Assembly (NCBI RefSeq): GCF_004358755.1
Contig: NZ_SMZY01000001.1
Coordinates: 310,001-374,000, forward strand
DNA from: Peribacillus frigoritolerans
GTDB taxonomy: Bacteria; Bacillota; Bacilli; Bacillales; Bacillaceae
Reading direction: 5' to 3'
DNA length: 64,000 nt
This document shows, piece after piece, positions 36,369 through 43,827 of this stretch. Position 1 is the first letter of the stretch. Each line of letters begins with the position of its first letter. The position numbers and the translations under genes were made by a program. The notes under the pieces were generated by a model. That model searched no databases and was not told the origin of the DNA. It was given only the letters and a program-made list of their open reading frames with translations.

Positions 36369-37436
36369 ATGAATTCAATCGAATTATTAAGTGAAAGAAT
36401 TGTGGAAGAAGCGTGTTCATTACATGCATCAGACATCCATTTTGTCCCGAGAGAGAAGGATGCCGTTATTCAATATCGTATTGATGATGACCTTATCGAA
36501 AAGCGCTCCATCAGAAAAGAGGTATGTGAACGGATTATCGCACACTTTAAATTTTTGGCCTCTATGGATATTGGTGAAAGAAGAAGGCCGCAAAATGGCG
36601 CTTTGGCCCTTTCAAATGAAACCATAGATGTCCAGCTCCGTCTGTCAACGCTTCCAACAATCTTTGAAGAAAGTCTTGTGATCCGCATACTTCCAAATGA
36701 AGTGATTCCCTCGCTGGCGCATCTTTCTCTGTTTCCCCAAACAGCAAATAAGCTTCTCTCCTTTATTAACCACTCTCATGGTCTGATGGTATTTACAGGC
36801 CCGACTGGTTCAGGTAAAACCACCACTCTTTATTCTCTGATTCATTACGCAAAAAAACATTTTAACCGCAGCATTATTACCCTTGAAGATCCTGTTGAAA
36901 CAAAAAGCTCTGAAGTCTTGCAGGTACAAGTAAATGAAAAAGCCGGAATTACTTATGCAGTTGGATTAAAAGCGATTCTGAGGCATGATCCTGACATTAT
37001 CATGGTAGGTGAAATCAGGGACAGGGAAACAGCTCAAATAGCAGTCAGAGCAGCGCTGACAGGACACTTAGTATTATCAACGATGCATACTAGAGATGCA
37101 AAAGGAGCTATTTACAGAATGCTGGAGTTTGATGTCAGTTTATCTGAAATTGAACAAACCTTTTTAGCAGTTGTGGCACAAAGGCTTGTAGCGTTAAAAT
37201 GCCCTTTTTGCGCGAATGTTTGTTCTCCGCACTGCAAAAAAATGAGAAAGTCCAGACGGCTTGGAATTTTTGAGATGCTTTATGGCAAAAATCTCACTCT
37301 CGCATTCAAGGAAGCCAGGGGAGAAGAAGTAGATTGTGACTATACAACCTTAAAAGATGTGATTAAAAAAGGGATCGCTTTAGGTTATTTATCTAATCAG
37401 TCTATGCATAAGTGGATATATCAGTATGAAGATTAA
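36369..37436 (+). CDS. comGA: Competence ATPase ComGA
   Basis: 355-residue GspE/PilB-type secretion ATPase that drives pseudopilus assembly for DNA uptake at the membrane's inner face. Walker A GPTGSGKTT, Asp box ITLEDPVE, Walker B MVGEIRDRETAQ, and His box LVLSTMHTRDA. Start ATG 36369 follows AAAGGAGG; the longer reading frame at 36348 has none. First gene of comG, behind a ComK box. Confidence 0.96.
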   Translation: MNSIELLSERIVEEACSLHASDIHFVPREKDAVIQYRIDDDLIEKRSIRKEVCERIIAHFKFLASMDIGERRRPQNGALALSNETIDVQLRLSTLPTIFEESLVIRILPNEVIPSLAHLSLFPQTANKLLSFINHSHGLMVFTGPTGSGKTTTLYSLIHYAKKHFNRSIITLEDPVETKSSEVLQVQVNEKAGITYAVGLKAILRHDPDIIMVGEIRDRETAQIAVRAALTGHLVLSTMHTRDAKGAIYRMLEFDVSLSEIEQTFLAVVAQRLVALKCPFCANVCSPHCKKMRKSRRLGIFEMLYGKNLTLAFKEARGEEVDCDYTTLKDVIKKGIALGYLSNQSMHKWIYQYED

Positions 37437-38460
37437 AAAAAAATGGCTGATAAAAGATCAGGCATTGTTCTTAAATAGACTCAGCGATCTTTTAGAAAAA
37501 GGATATACACTCAATGAAGCAATGAAATTCACATCGATTGATTTAAATGATGAAAAGAAACAAGCTGTTTTCTTTTGCCTGCGGGAATTATCCAAAGGAG
37601 TTCCTGTCCGCACAGCTTTTGAAAAGCTGAGCTTTCATACTGAAGTGCTAAGTTACTTGTACTTTGCAGAACGGCATGGAGATCTTGAAATGGCTCTTAG
37701 AGAAGGAGGAGAAATGCTCAGCCGCAAACTTGTTCAGCATGAAAAAATGAAGAAAGTTCTGCAATATCCTCTTTTCCTCTTTTTTACAATCGGCATTCTT
37801 CTGTATATTTCCCAGTCAGTTATCGCTCCGCAGTTTCAGCAAATTTATCACTCCATGAATATAAAGCCAAGTATATTGACTGAAATTCTATTTGTGATTT
37901 TTGAAGGTACAAAGATTTTTATTGTATTAATTCTCCTTCTATTTGTATTAGGCAGCATTTTTTACATCATTTATTTTAAAAAGCTGCCTCCTCAGGAAAA
38001 AATGAGAATTGCGATAAAAATTCCGCTCTGGAAGAAATTTGTGATCCTTATTAATAGCTACTATTTTTCGCTGCAGTTAAGCAATTTATTGAAAGGCGGC
38101 CTGTCTATATATGAAAGCCTGACGGTATTTGAAAATCAAAATTTGCTCCCTTTCTACAGGGATGAAGCTTCCTGGTTTATTGAACATCTAAAGAAAGGGG
38201 AGCGATTTGAAGGTTTAGTTGAACGAAACTCATTTTATGAAAAAGAGATGACCCAAGTAATTGGGCACGGACAAGCAAATGGGAATTTAGCTAGGGAGCT
38301 CTATACTTACAGTCAATTTGTTCTTGAGCGCCTTGAAGGCAAATTAATGAAATGGATCATGATGATCCAGCCCGCGGCTTATTTGGCTGTGGGAGTGACG
38401 GTTTTATTGATGTATTTATCAATGATTTTGCCAATGTATCACATGATGGAAGCTTTATAA
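37426..38460 (+). CDS. comGB: Competence pseudopilus membrane protein ComGB
   Basis: 344 residues, GspF/PilC fold with three membrane segments (near 120-145, 165-190 and 315-340) and two cytoplasmic helical repeats. Overlaps comGA by 11 bases. Anchors the ComGA motor. Confidence 0.93.
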   Translation: MKIKKKWLIKDQALFLNRLSDLLEKGYTLNEAMKFTSIDLNDEKKQAVFFCLRELSKGVPVRTAFEKLSFHTEVLSYLYFAERHGDLEMALREGGEMLSRKLVQHEKMKKVLQYPLFLFFTIGILLYISQSVIAPQFQQIYHSMNIKPSILTEILFVIFEGTKIFIVLILLLFVLGSIFYIIYFKKLPPQEKMRIAIKIPLWKKFVILINSYYFSLQLSNLLKGGLSIYESLTVFENQNLLPFYRDEASWFIEHLKKGERFEGLVERNSFYEKEMTQVIGHGQANGNLARELYTYSQFVLERLEGKLMKWIMMIQPAAYLAVGVTVLLMYLSMILPMYHMMEAL

Positions 38461-38477
38461 AAAAGAGGAGGACCACC

Positions 38478-38786
38478 ATGGTTAAAAGTGAGAAAGGTTT
38501 TACATTAATAGAAATGCTGATCGTCCTGCTTGTCATTTCTGTCCTGCTTTTGATTACCATTCCGAATATTACGAAGCATCACTCAAATATTCAGGCTAAA
38601 GGCTGCGAAGGTTTGAAAAATACACTACAGGCTCAGTCCACTGCCTATCAAATTGAACTAAAGTCGGTCCCTACAATTGATGACCTTAAGACAGAGAATT
38701 ATATTGAGGAATCACCTGTATGCCCGAATGGAACCGAGCTGATTATTGATGGCGACGGAAAGGTTGCTGAGAAGGCAGGAGATTGA
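38478..38786 (+). CDS. comGC: Major competence pseudopilin ComGC
   Basis: 102 residues. Prepilin peptidase site KG-FTLIEMLIVLLVIS with Glu5, then a helical and Cys-bearing domain (CEGLKN and VCPNG, likely a disulfide). GAGGAGG precedes ATG 38478. Cleaved and assembled by ComC. Confidence 0.95.
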   Translation: MVKSEKGFTLIEMLIVLLVISVLLLITIPNITKHHSNIQAKGCEGLKNTLQAQSTAYQIELKSVPTIDDLKTENYIEESPVCPNGTELIIDGDGKVAEKAGD

Positions 38787-39216
38787 ATCAGGCTATACAT
38801 TAACAGAAACGATTATGGTGATGAGTATTGTATCTGTTCTTATGGTGTTAACGATGCTCATCATACAGCCATTTCAAAGTCAAAAAACGGCAGAATTATT
38901 TTTTGAAGCGCTTGAAAGGGATGTTCTTTATGCTCAGCAGCATGCAATCTCGAATAAAAAAGGGGTTATGATTCTTTTTGATACAGCCAAAAACCAGTAC
39001 ATCGGTGTAGAGGGAGGGATACCCGCAAAGAGGTTATTCACGGTAAGCTATGATTCCGATATTCAAATTACCCCAGCAACAATGGATGCCAGGGTTCAAT
39101 TTAACAGTGAAGGCGGAATAACAGCAAGCGGAACAATGAATGTTGCCTATCGTAAAGAGAAGTACAGGATGATCTTTTATATGGGAATGGGGCGAATGAA
39201 TGTTGAAGGGCTGTAA
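38749..39216 (+). CDS. comGD: Minor pseudopilin ComGD
   Basis: 155 residues with a prepilin site SG-YTLTETIMVMSIVSV (Glu5 kept). Its beginning overlaps comGC by about 38 bases. Start codon uncertain: ATG 38749 has little ribosome binding site, while TTG 38764 lies against GGAAAGG. Confidence 0.88.
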   Translation: MATERLLRRQEIESGYTLTETIMVMSIVSVLMVLTMLIIQPFQSQKTAELFFEALERDVLYAQQHAISNKKGVMILFDTAKNQYIGVEGGIPAKRLFTVSYDSDIQITPATMDARVQFNSEGGITASGTMNVAYRKEKYRMIFYMGMGRMNVEGL

Positions 39217-39526
39217 TGGGTTTACGATGGCTGAAATACTTATGGCCTTTAGTATCTGGTCGATGATTTCTCTTATGCTGCTTCCGGCATCGGTTTATTT
39301 AAAAAAAGAGCGGGAAGAAAATAAGATTAAGCATGAAGCCTTGGTTCTTCTGAAAGATCACATTGAAACCCTGAATTTTGAAAACCGTGCAAAAGAAAAC
39401 CTTATTCTTTCCGTTAAAAATCAAAGGTTTGAGATTATATGGAGCAAGGAGGAAGGAATTGATCAAGCTTGCATCAAATGGGAAAGCCAGAAAGATGCGG
39501 AAGCGGAATGCCTGTATTCTTTTTGA
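39200..39526 (+). CDS. comGE: Minor pseudopilin ComGE
   Basis: 108 residues; prepilin-type N terminus CNG-FTMAEILMAFSIW. Overlaps comGD by 17 bases. Acidic, Cys-containing C-terminal part. Confidence 0.85.
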   Translation: MLKGCNGFTMAEILMAFSIWSMISLMLLPASVYLKKEREENKIKHEALVLLKDHIETLNFENRAKENLILSVKNQRFEIIWSKEEGIDQACIKWESQKDAEAECLYSF

Positions 39527-39956
39527 GAATAAGGGATTTACGTTTCTAAACATGCTGTTCTCTTTAAGCATAGTCGTTATTATTGTTTCTTCTTCGGTCA
39601 TTCTTATCCCTTACCTTTATGGAATATCTGAAAGGGAAGATGATTTGAATCTTCTGGAATGGGAAGTTTTTCAGCAGCAGACCGTTATCGAAATGCGGGA
39701 AGGGACGAATTTGACCGTTGAGCCCCAAAGAATTTCATTCACTTCAAAATCAGGAAGGGTCATTGAATATGAAAAATACGGATTTCTTATTCGCAGACAA
39801 GTTGATGGAACGGGGCATATCATCTGTCTCAGAAATGTTAAAACTGTTAAATTTGAGCCTATTGCAGGCGGTGCATCTCTTACGGTTACCAGCATGACAG
39901 ATAATGAGTACCGCTTCAGTCTCAGAAATTATCATGAACTGATGGCCATGAAATGA
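39459..39956 (+). CDS. comGF: Minor pseudopilin ComGF
   Basis: About 165 residues from TTG 39459, chosen for AAGGAGG six bases upstream; overlaps comGE. The N-terminal basic stretch is followed by NKG-FTFLNMLFSLSIVVIIV, prepilin-like but with Asn instead of Glu at +5. The rest is beta-rich. Assembly partner of ComGC-GG. Confidence 0.82.
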   Translation: MIKLASNGKARKMRKRNACILFENKGFTFLNMLFSLSIVVIIVSSSVILIPYLYGISEREDDLNLLEWEVFQQQTVIEMREGTNLTVEPQRISFTSKSGRVIEYEKYGFLIRRQVDGTGHIICLRNVKTVKFEPIAGGASLTVTSMTDNEYRFSLRNYHELMAMK

Positions 39957-40327
39957 AAAACGAAAGTGGGTATATTCTTCCTTCAGTCTCGATATTGGTA
40001 CTATTTTTTCTTATGGTTGTCTTTCATCACACAGCTTTATATATAACAGAAAAAAAGTTCTACGAGGAAAGAAGCCAGTCGGTATTATTAGAAAATCTTA
40101 TGCTATTTGGGGTTAAACATTCTTTAAATCAAATTACTGGAGAAGATGCAGCAGAACAGCAGCTCATAAAACTTAAAAAAGGGACAATAGTTTATACGGT
40201 TACTGAAATTGATCCGGAACATATTCTTGTAGAACTGTCATGCGTAACAGAAAATAAGAATTTTACTTCATCTAAATATAGATACAGCATCATGCAAAAG
40301 AAAATTGTCGATTGGACGGTATATTAG
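39953..40327 (+). CDS. comGG: Minor pseudopilin ComGG
   Basis: 124 residues; SG-YILPSVSILVLFFLM N terminus without Glu5, as is usual for ComGG. Overlaps comGF by four bases (ATGA). No strong terminator follows, so aroK may be co-transcribed. Confidence 0.85.
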   Translation: MKNESGYILPSVSILVLFFLMVVFHHTALYITEKKFYEERSQSVLLENLMLFGVKHSLNQITGEDAAEQQLIKLKKGTIVYTVTEIDPEHILVELSCVTENKNFTSSKYRYSIMQKKIVDWTVY

Positions 40328-40403
40328 AAGATCGCTTTAAAATCATTTCCCATAATGAGCAAATCTGTGTTAAAGTTATGAAAAAAATGCGGAGTGAATG
40401 TTT

Positions 40404-40922
40404 GTGAAGGCTATTTTTTTAACAGGATTTATGGGAACTGGAAAAACAACCATCGGAAAAGCTTTGGCTGCAAGGCTGAAAGTTCCTGTTTATGATATGG
40501 ATGAATTCATTGCAGAAGAGACCGGAAAAGAAGTGAAGACAATCTTCAAAGAACAGGGAGAAGAATTCTTCCGGGATCTGGAGACAAAATCCATCAGGAT
40601 GCTCCCCCTTGAAGATGTAGTCATTACAACAGGAGGCGGGCTTCCTGTCCGAACAGAAAACCGAAAGTATATGATGGAGAATGGAATAGTTGTATTTTTG
40701 CATACGGATCTTGATGTTATTTTTGAACGCCTAAAAGAGGATGAAAATCGGCCGCTTGCACTCCATGCTTCAAAAGAAGATCTTACTGAATTGTATTTGT
40801 CCAGAAAAACTGCTTATGAAGATTGCTCATTCATGATAAAAACGACAGGTAAATCAATAAATGAAGTTACTGAAGAAATGATTAAGAGATTAGAAAGACA
40901 AGACACTGGCTATACTGAATAA
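40404..40922 (+). CDS. aroK: Shikimate kinase
   Basis: 172 residues. Phosphorylates shikimate in the aromatic amino acid pathway. P loop GFMGTGKTT, Asp in YDMDEFI, shikimate-binding Arg in FFRDLE, GGG in TTGGGLP and lid Arg in ENRPLA. GTG 40404 has GGAG nine bases before; ATG 40398 is too close to it. In B. subtilis the gene is elsewhere. Confidence 0.92.
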   Translation: MKAIFLTGFMGTGKTTIGKALAARLKVPVYDMDEFIAEETGKEVKTIFKEQGEEFFRDLETKSIRMLPLEDVVITTGGGLPVRTENRKYMMENGIVVFLHTDLDVIFERLKEDENRPLALHASKEDLTELYLSRKTAYEDCSFMIKTTGKSINEVTEEMIKRLERQDTGYTE

Positions 40923-40946
40923 AAAAGTGTGCATGAGGTGTTTGTT

Positions 40947-41126
40947 TTGTCTACCAATGATTATGTGAAATATATGACACAGCAATTAGTTCGTTATATG
41001 GATACCCCAAAGGAAGTAAGAAAAGCAAAAAAGACGATCCGCAAAACGGAGCGGACTCCATTTGCAAGCAGATGGTTCGGAATTTTGCCATTTGCCGTCA
41101 TGTTTTTTAAGAAGAAAAGAAGATAA
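40947..41126 (+). CDS. yqzE: YqzE
   Basis: 59 residues, highly basic C terminus (FKKKRR), NDYVKYMTQQLVRYMDTPKE at the start and one short hydrophobic segment. TTG 40947 is supported by GAGGTG; the longer reading frame from 40929 has none. Function unknown; lies beside comG as in B. subtilis. Confidence 0.85.
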   Translation: MSTNDYVKYMTQQLVRYMDTPKEVRKAKKTIRKTERTPFASRWFGILPFAVMFFKKKRR

Positions 41127-41134
41127 AAAGGCCG

Positions 41135-41209
41135 GTGCTGGTTTGAAGTGACCCCGCAATATTAGAATGATCTAATATTTGGGTGCAATTCAAAACAGCA
41201 CTTTTTTTT
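41135..41209 (+). terminator. Long hairpin terminator with fused inverted ends
   Basis: A ~67-base near-palindrome: GTGCTG, TTTGAA, ACCC and AATATTAGA pair with their complements around a four-base loop (ATGA), followed by T8. The inner arms look like two imperfect 22-base inverted repeats starting TGAA. It works as the terminator of the com/aroK/yqzE transcripts. Confidence 0.8.
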
Positions 41210-41240
41210 GAACTTGTGAATTAACTAAGGACCGATAAAA

Positions 41241-41342
41241 GTTTGCGGAAGAGGTTTGCGGTATAATTCAGGATCAGATTGAGAAGTTAAATCAGAATCT
41301 CCGTGTGTAATAAGAAAGGTACCCGTTTGGGTACCTTTTCTT
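41241..41342 (+). ncRNA. Candidate small RNA
   Basis: A SigB-like GTTTGC-N12-CGGTAT (41241-41264), overlapping TATAAT at 41262, is followed by ~70 bases without a gene. These contain an AGATT...AATCT stem and end in a strong terminator (AAGAAAGGTACCC stem, 41312-41342). That hairpin also terminates yqzG on the other strand, so it could exist for that reason alone. Confidence 0.3.
41312..41342. terminator. Bidirectional terminator next to yqzG
   Basis: AAGAAAGGTACCC, GTTT loop, GGGTACCTTTTCTT. Confidence 0.88.
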
Positions 41343-41360
41343 GTATCGTTTCTTATTCCT

Positions 41361-41684
41361 TTAGTCTGCCTCTTCTAATACTTGAATCTTTTTTACTTTT
41401 TCTGTTTTGGCATCGTAAGAGATTGTTACAAAAACGCCAATGTCTTTCATTCCTTCACGTACGGTAACTTTATATTGTTTTACAGTTTGATTCTTTTTAG
41501 TATTATCCCAAATCTTTTGTGCAAATAGAACCTGTGACAAAGGATAACGTTTTTTTGTCTCTTTGACAGCAACGTTTTTCCAATCTGTGTGCTGTGCGGC
41601 AGAAACATCACTGGAAATTGAAACCAATGAAGGAGTTAATCCGTAGATAAAGAGAAGAAGAAATAAAACAATCGATTTTTTCAA
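41361..41684 (-). CDS. yqzG: YqzG, secreted DUF3889 protein
   Basis: 107 residues with a signal peptide ending near SDVSA-AQ, then a PepSY-like/DUF3889 small domain (WKNVAVKETKKRYPLSQVLF, GVFVTISYDAKTEKV). TTG 41684 sits four bases after GGAAGGTGAT; the upstream GTG overlaps it. Likely secreted; function unknown. In B. subtilis it lies between comG and the tapA operon. Confidence 0.8.
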   Translation of the reverse strand: MKKSIVLFLLLFIYGLTPSLVSISSDVSAAQHTDWKNVAVKETKKRYPLSQVLFAQKIWDNTKKNQTVKQYKVTVREGMKDIGVFVTISYDAKTEKVKKIQVLEEAD

Positions 41685-41768
41685 ACGTATCACCTTCCTT
41701 TTTAGTTATTTTTACCAAAAAAGGAGCTATTATTCAAAATTGGAATATTATCTGAAGGGGGCAATAAA

Positions 41769-41993
41769 ATGGTATTCGTGATCATTTTCTTTTTTATTAT
41801 CCTTATTGCTGCAATTGTTACAGATGGGAATAGAAGTAAAAACAGACACAGAGGCACCGGTTCCTCCGCAATCTTTCCTGTTGCCGGAACAGATTCGGAT
41901 GATCGTCATCGCTCTGACTCTGGCTTCTTTGACTGGGGAGGCGGAGGAGATTCAGGAGGAGGTGACGGCGGCGGGGGAGGCGGGGGAGATTAA
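41769..41993 (+). CDS. Small membrane protein with Gly-rich tail
   Basis: 74 residues: one hydrophobic segment at ~2-18, a basic/Ser linker, then a tail of Gly, Ser and Asp (GGGGDSGGGDGGGGGGGD). GAAGGGG precedes ATG 41769. Function unknown; the low-complexity tail is like that of TPM-domain proteins, but the domain is missing. Confidence 0.7.
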   Translation: MVFVIIFFFIILIAAIVTDGNRSKNRHRGTGSSAIFPVAGTDSDDRHRSDSGFFDWGGGGDSGGGDGGGGGGGD

Positions 41994-41996
41994 GCG

Positions 41997-42034
41997 GAAT
42001 AAAACCGTCCGTAGGCGGCTTTATTCTTCTTTTC
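41997..42034. terminator. Terminator after the Gly-rich gene
   Basis: GAATAAAACCG pairs with CGGCTTTATTC with one mismatch, then T-rich. Confidence 0.7.
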
Positions 42035-42082
42035 GTTTTTGCGGAAAGTCGAACCGAAGATCTTCCATTTCATATACTTGAC

Positions 42083-42430
42083 TCAATGTTTCTTTTTTTC
42101 TTTATATCGTTTAAATTTTATAAAATCCTGAAAGGTGCGAAAATCATCCTTCGTCAATCCCTGATCAATAGCCTCAGAAATGAGATCCGTCCATTCTTCG
42201 TCCAATTGTTTTTCTGCCTTAGGTTTTGAATCCTGATCCTCTGCAAGAAGCTGTTCTAGGTCCGTTCCTAATGAAACAGCAACTTTAGTCAAAAACTGCA
42301 TAGAAGGATTTTTTTGAATATCCCGCTCAATATAGCTTAAATAGGATTTTGAAACTCCTGATAGCTCTGCGAGTTCAGAAAGGGAGTATCCTTTCTTTTG
42401 CCGTAAAGATTTAATCCTTTCCCCAATCAT
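42083..42430 (-). CDS. Second SinR/SlrR-like regulator
   Basis: 115 residues. N-terminal XRE helix-turn-helix (SLSELAELSGVSKSYLSYIER), then a C-terminal SinI/SinR dimerisation domain (EEWTDLISEAIDQGLTKDDFRTFQDF). Like SinR but clearly diverged from the copy at 43395, in the region where B. subtilis has none. ATG 42430 is supported by AAAGGAG eight bases upstream; TTG 42433 is closer. Its promoter holds a SinR-like palindrome, so self-repression is likely. Confidence 0.88.
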   Translation of the reverse strand: MIGERIKSLRQKKGYSLSELAELSGVSKSYLSYIERDIQKNPSMQFLTKVAVSLGTDLEQLLAEDQDSKPKAEKQLDEEWTDLISEAIDQGLTKDDFRTFQDFIKFKRYKEKKKH

Positions 42431-42462
42431 CAAGAATGCTCCTTTAATATCAATGTGTTTTC

Positions 42463-42490
42463 ATTATATAGAACATATCGTTCTTTATAA
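42463..42490 (-). promoter_or_regulatory. Operator-promoter of the second sinR-like gene
   Basis: On the reverse strand TTTATA, then exactly 17 bases, then TATAAT. The palindrome AGAAC-GATAT-GTTCT (42484-42470) fills that spacer, and GTTCTTTATAA lies on the forward strand at 42480. The array would place a repressor between the -35 and -10 boxes. Confidence 0.6.
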
Positions 42491-42678
42491 AGTGGTGAAA
42501 TAGTAAGAAAATAAGAGCAAACAGCAGGTTGTGCGCGTAAAATGTTCTTTAAAACGAAAATTCAGCGGTTTTTAATGATATATTATTTGTCTTTAACGTC
42601 TTATAATTTAATAGATCCTTATAATAAATAACTGGTTGCATAAAAATAAATCAGGCAGCAATAAATTGCAATTAAATT

Positions 42679-42694
42679 GTTCTTAATTGAGAAT
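42679..42694 (+). promoter_or_regulatory. SinR-like operator before the membrane/zinc-ribbon pair
   Basis: GTTCTTAATTGAGAAT, one base from GTTC-N8-GAAC, lies 35 bases before the start codon. It overlaps a weak promoter TTGCAA (42666) - 17 - GAGAAT (42689). Another GTTCTTT lies at 42544. The rest of the 42435-42665 gap is AT-rich. Confidence 0.5.
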
Positions 42695-42729
42695 ATCCAG
42701 CTGAAAATCACCAAAAAGGGGAGACGCTT

Positions 42730-43029
42730 TTGAAACGCGCTTTCATTTTTTTGGCTGTTGTTAATGCATTAGATGCTTTGCTTACTGTTATTGGTCTTCA
42801 ATACGATTTAATAGCTGAAGCTAATCCATTTATGAAGCTGCTCTATGAAATACATCCCCTTTTATTTGCAGGTTTCAAACTATCCTTTTCTATTTTTTTA
42901 CTTTTATTTATTTTTTTCAGGTGCCTGCCTTCTTCAGCAGCAGTAAAATTCATTGCTTATACAGCTTCTATTGCTTATGGAATTGTGTTGGCGATGCATG
43001 TCTATTGGATTCATATCATTTTTATTTAG
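42730..43029 (+). CDS. DUF5658-like small membrane protein
   Basis: 99 residues, three hydrophobic segments (~4-21, 43-63, 72-98). NALDALLTVIGLQYDLIAEANPFMKLLY fits the DUF5658 pattern. TTG 42730 with GGGGAG upstream. Function unknown. Divergent from the second sinR paralog. Confidence 0.7.
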   Translation: MKRAFIFLAVVNALDALLTVIGLQYDLIAEANPFMKLLYEIHPLLFAGFKLSFSIFLLLFIFFRCLPSSAAVKFIAYTASIAYGIVLAMHVYWIHIIFI

Positions 43030-43045
43030 AGTGGAGGACAGTAGT

Positions 43046-43246
43046 ATGTATAAAAAACTTTGCAATCGCTGTTATCAGTCTTCATTCAGCAGCTGTCCGG
43101 CAGATCGGTGGATTTGTCCAATCTGCACAAATGATCTGACAAAAATAAAAGCTATTCGAGCGGTGCATACCGCTAATTTTAATCCGGAAAAGTATTTAAT
43201 AAAGAATAGGATGAAATTAACCGGTAATTTTGATAGATATGCATAA
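43046..43246 (+). CDS. Zinc-ribbon-like small protein
   Basis: 66 residues. CNRC and CPIC pairs about 22 residues apart (with an extra Cys between) suggest a zinc ribbon; the C-terminal half is basic. GGAGGA precedes ATG 43046. Follows the DUF5658 gene by 16 bases and probably shares its transcript. Unrecognised. A longer same-frame reading frame from 42953 has no start site. Confidence 0.65.
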   Translation: MYKKLCNRCYQSSFSSCPADRWICPICTNDLTKIKAIRAVHTANFNPEKYLIKNRMKLTGNFDRYA

Positions 43247-43250
43247 AAAA

Positions 43251-43280
43251 AACGCTCTGGCAAAATACCAGAACGTCTTT
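43251..43280 (+). terminator. Terminator of the zinc-ribbon gene
   Basis: AACGCTCTGG pairs with CCAGAACGT around a seven-base loop, one bulge, then TTT. Confidence 0.7.
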
Positions 43281-43339
43281 GTCCTTTATTGATTTGGGTC
43301 ATTTAACGTTTAGCCGCATGGTGAACCGAAATTTAAAAA

Positions 43340-43385
43340 GCACCACATGGAATGAGCCTGATAAAAGGCTCTATTCATGTGGTGC
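43340..43385 (-). terminator. Terminator of sinR
   Basis: GCACCACATG at 43340 pairs with CATGTGGTGC at 43376, and GAGCC with GGCTC inside. T run on the reverse strand (TTTTTAAATTT). Confidence 0.88.
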
Positions 43386-43394
43386 AGGAATTTA

Positions 43395-43730
43395 TTATTT
43401 ATCTTGGTTCATTTTCCACCGGTTAAATTCAAGAAATTCACGAAATTGATCCTTCGTCACACCAGAATCCATCGCTTCTTTCACGAGGTTTGCCCATTCA
43501 CTATCAAGATTATCTTTTTTAGTCTCATAAATTGGTTCGTCTAAAATCAGGGTATTCATAGATACTCCAAGTACAGATGAGACCTTTTCAAGAAATTGAA
43601 CAGAAGGATTTGACTGCAGATTCCGTTCAATTGAACTCAAATACGATTTAGCAACACCAGCGCGATCGGCAAGCTCTGATAGAGAAAGTCCTCGTTCTTT
43701 GCGGTATTTACGGATGCGTTCACCAATCAT
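43395..43730 (-). CDS. sinR: Biofilm master regulator SinR
   Basis: 111 residues, very close in pattern to B. subtilis SinR: MIGERIRKYRKERGLSLSEL at the start, AKSYLSSIERNLQSNPS recognition helix region, and LDSEWANLVKEAMDSGV in the SinI-binding domain. Represses matrix genes by tetramer binding to GTTCTYT sites. GGAAGGTGAT precedes the ATG. Lies downstream of sinI. Upstream has AGAAC at 43786-43790 and TATAAT near 43755. Confidence 0.95.
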   Translation of the reverse strand: MIGERIRKYRKERGLSLSELADRAGVAKSYLSSIERNLQSNPSVQFLEKVSSVLGVSMNTLILDEPIYETKKDNLDSEWANLVKEAMDSGVTKDQFREFLEFNRWKMNQDK

Positions 43731-43827
43731 ATGATCACCTTCCCAGAGCCATTATAGCATATAACGAAGGTGGTGTTATATATATAGAACGATTTTTACA
43801 AAAAAAAATATGTACAATTCTTGTTTG

